Source: Poteriospumella lacustris
Lineage: Eukaryota; Sar; Chrysophyceae; Chromulinales; Dinobryaceae
Direction of reading: 5' to 3'
Length of the DNA stretch: 64,000 nt
NCBI GenBank assembly: GCA_008000375.1
Contig: SMOI01000146.1
Location: 1 to 64,000, forward strand
Shown here: positions 54,845 to 64,000 of the stretch, in pieces
How positions within the stretch are numbered: position 1 is the stretch's first letter
Layout: each line of letters opens with the position of its first letter
Made by a program: the position numbers and the translations under genes
The notes under the pieces: model-generated
The model's input: the letters and a program-made list of their open reading frames with translations, nothing else
Database searches by the model: none
What the model was told of the DNA's origin: nothing

Positions 54845-57800
54845 ATGAGTGGCAAGACAGAGAAGATTCCAATTTACATGAAGTATTCCAAGGGGGCAAC
54901 TCAAAGATGGCTTGATCCTGGCGTTAAACTAAAGCCGTCTGATTTGACGAAGCCCTCCTTAGATGTGGATCCAGAAGATTATCCATTGATCACCAGCTTC
55001 AACAATATGATGGACAATACTGTGCAAATGCATGCAACTGTGGACATAGACCAACCACTGTTCGAGCCTGCGCCCAGAATTGTCTTGTTTGAAGATTATG
55101 AAGCCTTTTCGGTGGTCAAAAAGAAGCTTTACTTTAGAAATAAAGATTCGGTCAGTCAGATGCGATGTTCCATTTTGAAAGTTCGATGTTGTTTACACTT
55201 TATTGTTCTCAGGTTGGGCGACGGATAAAGATTATGAAGCCCGATACTCCTTTTTTCGAAGTGTCGGCTCCTGTCACAATTAGCGGCGAACCTCTTAAGC
55301 AGAGCAAAATTGCCTCAGGAATGGAAGTGTATTTCACTGTGACGTTTAAGCCACAGGAGATTCGTGAATATGCGTGGGATTTGGTGTGCTGCACCGAGCG
55401 TGAGAATTTCATTGTGCCACTCCGCGCTGTCGGCCTCCGACCTTTGCTGAATTTACCCGATGAGATTGATTTTGGCCCATGTCCAATCAAATCAGCTACA
55501 GAAAGAAAGATTGTTGTGCAGAATCTTGGAACTGCGGTGGGGAAATTCAATTTGACATCCAGTATCGGTGAAATCGTCTGTCCTGAACAGGACATTTCAA
55601 TTGAGGCGGGAGCAAGCTATCAGCTATCTCTATCTTTCACTCCTAATTCCAATCAAGATGTCTTTGGTGAAGTGTGTGTGCAGTTCCAGAGTGGAGTGAA
55701 GTGTTTTATCGCGTGCAGAGGCTGTGGCAAAAATGTCGAAGTCTCATTGAGCACACCAAGTGTGACGGTGGAGCCCTCGTATATCTCACTCTTTTCTCAG
55801 AAAACTCTGAAGATTAGAAATGCTAGCGATGCCCCAATTCGTTATCGATGGAAGTCCTTCGCCACTGAGGGCGAAGAAGAAGCAGAACGTGAGAGACTGC
55901 TGGTCGAAATCGATCGAATCGAAGAGGAGGAACGCACCCAATGGCAAGAACGCTTGTTGTCCGGTGCTTATGATAATGTCGAAGAGAGGGACATGGAAGA
56001 CGATGGACAAGAAGAGCTCGATGAGCTTATGGAAGAAGCCGGTAACGCCAATCTTCCCTTTGCCGCACGTATCGACGAAGCCATGATCACACGAAAGTAT
56101 CGTAACCTTCGAAAGGCGTTGGAAATGGATAAGATGCTCTTTGTGGACGATATCTTTGAAATTACACCCATGGAAGGCGAAGTATGGGCTTTCTCGGACA
56201 TGGAAATTACAGTTTGCTTCCGACCTGATACTGCCGCTCAATTCAATTGTTTGGCGTTTTTGGATGTATCGGGCAAGCACGAACGATTGGCTCTTCAGTT
56301 AATGGGTCAGGGTATTGGCCCCCATGCAGCGTTATCCTTTGAAGTGCTCGATATCGGTGATATTTTCGTGAATGACGTGAATCATTACGAATTGTCGATC
56401 AAAAACAAGGGCGATATCCCTGCACAGTGGACGTTTATGTCGTCGTTGACCCGCTTCGGCAACAAATTCCAATTTTCGCCTACTGATGGATACTTGCTGC
56501 CCAATCAGTCGCAAACGATTGCCATTCGCTTTGAAAGCGATATTTTGGGAGAATTCTCAGAATATTTCCGTTTTGCCTTGCAAGGCAACGAAGATATGCT
56601 CGTCTGTCAAATCAAGGGTCAAGTCATTGGCCCCACCTTCCATTTTGACACCAATTCTATCGACTTTGGTACCGTTTCCTTTGATTACTTGCATTCTACG
56701 ACGGTCCGCTTGGTGAACACTTCCAAAGTACCCATGACGTACCACTTGCATATCCCACAAGATGGTACATATCTGAAGAAAGAATTCAACATTGAACCTG
56801 CGCGTGGTACGTTGGCACCGAAGGAATCCGTCGAAGTATTGGTCGATTTCATCCCGACCACGGTCAAGGTATACGATTATTCGTTGGCCGTCGATGTCTT
56901 GGGTGTGGGCGATATGTTACTCAGCATTCCTGTCTCGGCGGAATGTGTGATCTCGGCGATTCAAGTGGATTTACCGAATCGTGAGCTGGATTTCGGTGAT
57001 GTCTTCATTCGCTATCCCTACGAATTGGATTTGAAGTTGATCAACTTGTCAGGCATCGTACATACGAAGTTCGAAATCGCCGAACAACCGAAGCATACGC
57101 GCTCCGTATGTTCGTATGAATGTACTCCCTCCGTAGCGGTCATTGAGCCGAGCGATTCTATCATCGTCAAAGTTCGATTGATTGGTCAGAAGTTGGGTGC
57201 GTACAAAGTACCCGTCACCATTCAAATTGCGGGATCACAAGAACCTCCAATGCAAGCGGTCTTGTCGTTCCATACGGTGGGACCTAAGGTGGTGGTGATG
57301 AACAGCACTGAATTGAAATGGGGGAACATCGAATGTCTGAAAGACAGCACGCGTACCATGACCCTGATGAATACGGGTTTGATCAATGCGAATTTGAAGT
57401 TGTTCTTGAAGATGGCCCGTAGTTGTTATCGCCTGGATGTTCGCGAAGTCGTCTTGGAAGCACAACAGACGTACGATGTGCAGATTACCGCCAATTTGGA
57501 CGATTCAGTGGTGACGAAGGACGAAGTGCACATTATGGTCGAAGAAGGTGACAACTTGATGGTACCGTTGGTGGCCAAGGGTATTGGTACCACGATGTAT
57601 TGCAAGACACCACTCGATGTGTTGGACTTGGGAACGCAGTTGACGAATGTCCGATTCGAGAAGCAAATTGTGTTGGAAAACAAGGGACGTCGTCCCCAAC
57701 AATTGCGTTGGTTCAACGAGTCTGTGAAATTGGAAAATGCTGCTCGGTTGGCAAAGGCGAAGAAGCTGGGCAAAGACATCACACAACCCAATCGATTGCC

Positions 57801-60800
57801 GCGCAATCTCATGCCCACGGAAGCCTTTTTCACCGTCACACCAATGGAAATTACGTTACGTTCTCGTACCGCAACGACGTTTACCTTCCGTGGTTTCAGT
57901 GCCAACCCGAAAGCTCTCAGTGAAGTCTTTGTCCTTGAAAGCAAAGTGGGCAAAGAACGCAACATGAAAGAAATTTTGCGTACGAAGGTGTGTTGTGAGA
58001 TTGTGAACCCGCTCTTGACCTTCTCGACCAACGAATTGGCGCACACATACATCTGGGAGAAAGGAGTGGAAGCCACGATCCAACAAAAGGAAATCACTAT
58101 GACCAATTCATCAGCCATTACCTTGTCCTTTGTCTTGAAAGCCGAAGTTCCATTCAACTTGAATTGTTACGAACAGACGCTGCAACCGGGCGAATCGTGC
58201 GACGTCATTGTGCAATTTGATCCAACGTATCGAGATGACAAGCAATCCCATGTGGTTGATCAAGTCTTACAGATTCAATACCGTGGTCACCCTCAAAAGG
58301 ATACGGTACGTCTCTTGGCTGATTTGGTCTTCCCCAATTTGGCGTTCGATGTGAATGTGGTCAATTTTGGTTGTGTCTTGAACGATACGAGCAAGACGAT
58401 TCGGGTTCAATTGACGAATACCTGCAAGATCAATGTCAAATACGATTGGATTTTCTTGGAACAAGGAGCGAACCATGGCAATACGGCTCATGGGCATCAT
58501 GGTAAAGGTGGTAAAGGTCAACGTCAAGCGGTATTCAGTACACCACCATCGAATATCTTCGATATCCTGCCCGTGACTTCCATTTTAACCCCCGGCGAAC
58601 AAGAATATGTCGAATTTACGATGTTATCCACCAACAACATGAAAATGCAAGGCACGGTGGTCTGTGTCGTTGAAGGTGGACCCGAATACAAGTTCAATAT
58701 CATCGGTGAATCTTCCAATGTCGCCTACGAATTGGATCAAAGTGTCATCGACTATGGCAAGGTCATGATCACCGACAAGGCCGATCAAGAGTTGACGATC
58801 AAGAACACGGGTCGGGTACCGTATCAGTATCAGTTGTTCCCCACGACACAGCAAGATGCTTCGTATTTGGAATTCATTCCCGCCGAAGGGAAAGTGTTGG
58901 CGGGACAAGAGCAAAAGGTGATCGTCCGTTTCCGACCGGGATTGCCCGGTCCTACAAAATGCACATTCACCGCTCAAATTGCGCATTTTGATCCGGTGAC
59001 GATTGATTGTTATGGCCAAGGCATCTTTCCCGTCGCGTTTATCTCGTTGCCACGCTACAAGAAAGTGGGCCCATGTGGAGAAAGTGATGGTGCGACGCCC
59101 GTCAACGAGTTGTGGGAGTCGTTTATCAATCAAGCGGTGAGCAATCTCTTGCATCCCGATGTGTCCCTGCTGCCTCCCGCCGTATTCCCACCGTCGTCGA
59201 TGGGAACCACGATGGCTGCCCCCAGTTATCAACCACCCACCGTGTTGCCACCGTTGCCACCATCCACGTTTGTCCTCGGCGACGATGGACAAACCGCGGA
59301 TGAGGATATGTTGCTCATGATGATGTCGCAAACGGATTACCCGACCGATGGTCAATCGGCGGTATCGATGCCTCCTGCACCGACATCCATTGCCTCTAGT
59401 ACACGTGGGATCAACCCCACCGTGTTGGATGTAGAACTACAACGGTTGGCGTTCAATCAACTCGTGGAAGAGAAGCTGCAAGTCTTGAGTGGTCAACAGT
59501 TGATGGACGATGAAACCAGCCCCTTGCTGCAAGAAGTCATCAGTCGTTTCATTCCGTTCAAAGATGTGGTTGCTGGACGATACGTCTGTGACTTTGGCCA
59601 TGTGATTATGGGTCAAACGAAGAAGAAAATCTTCAAAATCACGAATGCCTCGTTACTGGGCACGCAATTGAATTGGTTTTTTGATAAGAAATATTTGGGT
59701 GCCTCGGGATTCAGCATTGAACCCGAGAAAGTGATGAAATTGGCAGACAATGGCTCCGTGGATTTCAGTGTGAAGTACTTTGCACGTACCAATCAAAAAC
59801 CCGGTCCGAAGACGATGATTTTGCCCCTGGAAATGGTGGGTGCACCTACGTTGCAGATTGTGATGACGGCCAATGTGTGTTTACCGGAAATTGAATTGTC
59901 CTCGCAAGAATTGGACGTGGGTAAAGTCGTCATTGGTCGATCGAAAAAGATTTACGTTCGATTGAAGAACATTTCACCGGTGAGTGCGACGTGGATGATG
60001 AAGAAAAGCGGGAAAGACGAAGCCCGTTTCACCTGTGAACCGAATATGGGCACGTTACGACCGGGTAAAAAGGTGATGGTCGGCATTGAATTCATCCCCA
60101 CGGAAGCGAAACGTAGTCACGTGGAGTTCTTATTGAAAGTGGATCAAAACCGCAAGCACAAGCCGATCAAGGTATTGGCGGAAGGGTTGGCGACACCGTT
60201 GGTCTTTAATCCCGCCGAAGTGGACATCAAACCCGTGATTCCTGGCAGCGAAGGTGGTGAACAAGTGGTGACGGTCTCGAATCCCACCGATTTCCCCATC
60301 GAATTCTTCTCCGTCGATTTTGATTCGTTGTACAAAGAAGATGAAGCGACGTTGACGGGTATCGATATCTATGACAGCACGGGCTTGTTGCGTTCGATTG
60401 TACGACAACCGGGTGAGCAGTTACCGAAAGTGGTACACGATGCCTTTGCGGCGATACAAGCAGCGGCAGCATCGTCGGGGACCCCGGCGGTGACAGATGC
60501 CTCTGTCACGGCCGCCGCAACAGAAGAGAAGCATGCCGAAGGGGACGCGTCCGCTGCAGGTGATGCCGGTGGTGCCACAGGTGCCTCGGCGACCGTGACT
60601 CCCTCGACGGGTTTTGAGAAGCCACCAATGCGCACGCGAGAGGGATATCGTGATCGTAACTTGCATCAAGACATCATCGTGGTGGGCCCTCCCTTGGGCG
60701 GTGTGACGACCTTGGCGGAGAGCATCGCCAAGAAGCTGTTTGTCCCCGTGCGGATGTTTGGTCAAATGTTGTTGGATGTCGCGACCACCGATGGAGAGAT

Positions 60801-63800
60801 GGGCACATTGGCACGTGTGGTCTGTGGAAAAATGACCGAGGAAGAAACACGCGTGCATCAACAACGTCAACAAGAGTTGCACGATGCAGCCGAAAAGAGC
60901 AAAGTGGATGCGGTGGAAGCCTTTAAAAAGGAAAAGAAAGGCAAAGCGAAAGAAATTCCGGAGGAAGTGTATCGTACCCCCGAAGTGGCGACGTATGAAT
61001 CGTTTTTGAAATCGTTGGAAGTGACGCCGGAGATGGTCGCCCAGGTCTTACAACACCGTCAGCAATGGGAAGATTTCAGTGACGGCGCGGTCTATGATTC
61101 CTTGCTGAATGCCTATGTCGCAATGGATGTGCTGGTCGCGGCGATTACGATCGCGATGCCCAAGGCGATCTTTGCGGCGGTATCGATTGAACAAGGAGAG
61201 AGTGGCTTCATGCAATGGATTGATCATTTGTATCACTCGCAATTGTCAACGATTGAACAACTGCGTCGCTCGATCGAAGGCAACAAACGCTTGTTGATCA
61301 AGACGCTGCGCCCCATCAAGGGCATTACCCTGGATGAACAAGCGCGTCAATTGGAAGCCGCCTATGCCACCTCGACCGTTCCCGAAGCGATTCCGTCGGG
61401 CGAAGAGAGTTGGATCGATCAAATCACGGGCGAAGTCTTGGAGTTGGAAAGCAATGACTACAAGGCGCTGGACGACAAGTTGAAGCCCCTGTATCTTCGT
61501 CAAAGTTTGTATGCTCAAAGCTTGCTCTTGCAAAAGGCGGAACAAGCGGTACAACGTATCAAGACGTCGCGTGCGAAGTTGTTGGGTCTGCCCATCGAGA
61601 CGGCGTCCAATGCCTCTGAAACAGCAGCGGCGGCAGCAACAACTGCGGAAGGTGATGCGGTTCCTCCCGAAGCGACTGGTAATGAAGACGCCGTTGCGCC
61701 TACGACGGCCAATGCGGAAGGCGCACCAGCTGCTGCTGCTGCATCTGCGGAGTCTGTCGCCGACGACAGTCAACCGGTTCGAACGTATCAATGGTATGTG
61801 GACACGGTATTGCCGGTGCTGGCGAACATTCGCAAGGGCGTGTTACCGCAACCGGTTGTCCATACGGACGAGACGGAACAAGGAGACCTCGAGGCGTCTG
61901 ATCGCCCCACGTCACCGTCGGCTGCCTCTCCGTCGGAGGCCACTGCTACGGCGGCGGCTGCAGAGAATCCAGAAGCCACGGTTCCCGAAGGAGCCAGTGA
62001 AAGCGATCCTGCTGCTGCCGCTGCTGGCGCGGCACCTGAATCCACGATTCCGGTCGTCGAGGAAGGTGGGCTGTATGAGATTCTGTTGGCGGGCGATGAA
62101 GCCGTCGACACGGTCCTGCAAATGGCGTTGGCGCAGCTTCCTGCACCGAAGGTGTCTTCCTCTGAAAAGGAAAACGTGCTTCCCGATGACGAAAGCTATC
62201 AAATCTATCGCAAGCCTCACAATCGCCCGCACCGCAAACCCATCAAGAACTTCCGTATCGTCGACATGGCCGATGAATTGATCAAACCGAAACCGGTTGA
62301 AGTTGCTCCGGTTGTCGAAGCGCCTCCGGATCCCAAGGCGAAAGGAAAACCACCGGCCAAGGGTAAAGCACCCGTCGTGGAAGCACCCCCACCGGTACAA
62401 GAAGTGGTCGAAGTAAAACCTCCTCCACCACCACCCACGCGTTGGATTGTACCGTCGCATGGATCGATTGAGATGAAAATACGGTTCACCTGTGACAAAG
62501 AAGGTTCCTTCGAAACGACGATGGATTTTGAAGTCGTTGGCAGTGGACAGAAGTTCAGTTTGGTGTGTCGTTGCATTTGTGAGTACCCCAAGGTCAACAT
62601 CGACACGCGGAACTTGTTCATGCGTCGATTGAAAGCCTTCAATCCCAACAATCCGTACCCCATCAAACGCTTTGTCATTGCGGACAACGTGTATTCGTTT
62701 GGTGCCTTGGCGTTGTTCAAGAAACCCGATTGGAAGAAAACCGTCCTCACCGAGGACACCAGTGCCGAGGACAAGGAGAAACACACGGCCATTGAATCGA
62801 CCCATTCCGACATCGTCCGCATCACCAACAACGGCAAATACAAATGCCACGTGACGTTGGGTGTGGAGTACGAGGAAGGGCAACCGGCGGATGTCTTTTC
62901 GTTTGAACCGTCGTCGCTGGAAGTGGACGAAGGAGAAACGAAGGAAATTCGTGCGTGGGCCATGCCCAAGGAGATTCGTGATTATCAGGGCACCATGTCC
63001 ATTACCATCGATAAGAATCCCACCGTCACCAAGTTTGGATTGAAATGTGCCGGGGCGGATGCGACGGTGGATTTGTTGGGTCCCTGGACCGAGTCGTTGC
63101 AGAAAGCGGAAGAAGCGTTGGCGAAAAACACCGATAAGAAGGCCGCGAAACAATTGGAAGCCAATGTGGCCTCGTTGAAAGAAGCGCTGTTGATTGATTT
63201 TGACCGCGTCTTGTTGAAGAAGAATGAAATCCGCAGCTTCACGATCAAAAACACCTCGACCATTCCCGTCGCCTGGGAGATTCTTCCCGAAGAGTTTGAG
63301 AATTCGCCGAATGTGTCGTTCCATCCCGCCGCGGGCGTGGTCCCGTACAATGAATCGATGGAGATTCAAGTGCATTTCACCTCGCCCGAGGCATTGATGT
63401 TGACGGGGAAATTCTCCTTGAAATACGCGGACAATGAAGGTGGCTTGCAATCGGCCACGCGTGCGATTGTGAAGAAATTCAAAGTCCAAGCGGAAGCGTA
63501 TTCCATCAACGCGGTGACGTTGAGTGCGACGGGTTCCGAAGTCACCGGCTCCAGTGAAGTCGATTTTGGCCTCGTCCGTGTCGGTGATTACGCGATTCAA
63601 ACGTTGAAGATTGGCAACAAGGGCAAGTACAAGATTGGCTATTCGTTCCATCCACAGACGCCGGCCATTGCCGAATTGATCAAGCTGGAACCGATGGAAG
63701 GGACCCTGGACCCGGGGACGAACCTGGCCGAAGTCAAATTGACCTTCTGTGCCAAGGACGGTGAAATCCATTTGAAAGGCAACGGAGACATTCTGATGCA

Positions 63801-64000
63801 TATTACCGAACCGTTGACCGGTGAAATCGTCGAGAAGTTCCCCTTGTTGATTTCTGCCCATGCGAAATACAATCGTTTCCGGTTGCAACCATCGAAGGGT
63901 ATTTCCTTTGGGGCCATTCGCTTTGATGCGGATCCACGGGTCAAACGTGCGGAATTACGGAATGAAAGTGCCTTTGAAGTGACGTATGTGATCATGCCGG
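54845..64000 (+). CDS. HYDIN: HYDIN-like central-apparatus protein, 3'-partial
   Basis: Predicted exons are 54845-55150 and 55213 to beyond the window end, giving 3,031 visible residues with no stop in the second exon at the positions sampled. HYDIN is a giant C2 projection protein of the ciliary central pair, needed for motility. The protein is a chain of ASH/MSP-type immunoglobulin-like beta domains; recurring signatures are IDFGxV, LxNxG/S and FxPxxxGxxxxxL. A nucleotide-kinase-like segment starts near residue 1920 (IIVVGPPLGGVTT, 1923-1935), as in animal HYDIN, but the Walker A lysine is Val1933. Ala/Pro/Glu-rich linkers occur near 1855-1905, 2230-2445 and 2475-2515. The first intron uses a GTCAGT donor. 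A short HYDIN-related ASH protein such as DLEC1 is an alternative name, but the length and the kinase-like insert favour HYDIN. Confidence 0.94.

Noticed and set aside
61912-63888. Minus-strand open frame of 658 codons
   Set aside because: It lies fully opposite the HYDIN-like exon. Its composition (Phe/Arg/Gly-rich) is what the antisense of this codon usage gives, and it has no domain pattern.

Overview
This is nuclear DNA from a flagellated protist. The genes are eukaryotic and most are split by short GT-AG introns of about 60 to 180 nt. Several encode parts of motile cilia or basal bodies: a HYDIN-type protein, delta-tubulin, a PIH1 protein and two MORN proteins. The sterol cyclase carries the cycloartenol-synthase residue set, which argues against an animal or a fungus. 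I cannot name the lineage from sequence alone. Twenty-three protein genes are supported. The first (giant MORN protein) lacks its 5' end and the last (HYDIN-like) lacks its 3' end. I found no rRNA, tRNA, CRISPR array or intact transposon.

Layout. 1-12.5 kb holds four plus-strand genes: the MORN giant, a fatty acyl-AMP ligase with a carrier domain, delta-tubulin, and a probable mitochondrial protein of unknown function. From 12.9 kb onward strands alternate almost perfectly: cycloartenol synthase (-), proteasome lid RPN9 (+), rhodanese/dual-specificity phosphatase (-), ubiquitin-specific protease (+), EHD-type GTPase (-), RCHY1-type RING protein (-), second MORN protein (+), PIH1 protein (-), glutamate-cysteine ligase (+), lumenal JmjC protein (-), globin (+), tRNA dihydrouridine synthase DUS1 (-), purple acid phosphatase (+), ARMC6-like protein (-), unknown protein (+), UTP23 (-), fatty acid elongase (+), HOP2 (-), HYDIN-like (+).

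The result is nine divergent pairs whose start codons lie 335 to 617 bp apart. A GATGACGAT-like motif recurs in most of these shared promoters and is proposed below as a candidate core element. Tail-to-tail gaps vary from 92 bp to 2.3 kb and hold low-complexity, homopolymer and microsatellite sequence.

Functional themes. Cilium and basal body: delta-tubulin, HYDIN, PIH1 and perhaps the MORN proteins. Ubiquitin and proteasome: RPN9, USP, RCHY1. Lipid metabolism: acyl-AMP ligase, cycloartenol synthase, elongase. Housekeeping: GCL, DUS1, UTP23, HOP2. Nothing here looks like a single dedicated operon-like system. The most unusual observations are the divergent-pair architecture with its shared motif, a duplicated delta-tubulin 3' end flanking an intronless mitochondrial gene, an EHD GTPase that ends in a membrane anchor instead of an EH domain, a probably N-myristoylated globin, and a USP with a large codon-biased insertion.

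Exon boundaries were inferred by eye from frame, GT-AG signals and family conservation. They are predictions, not transcript evidence.
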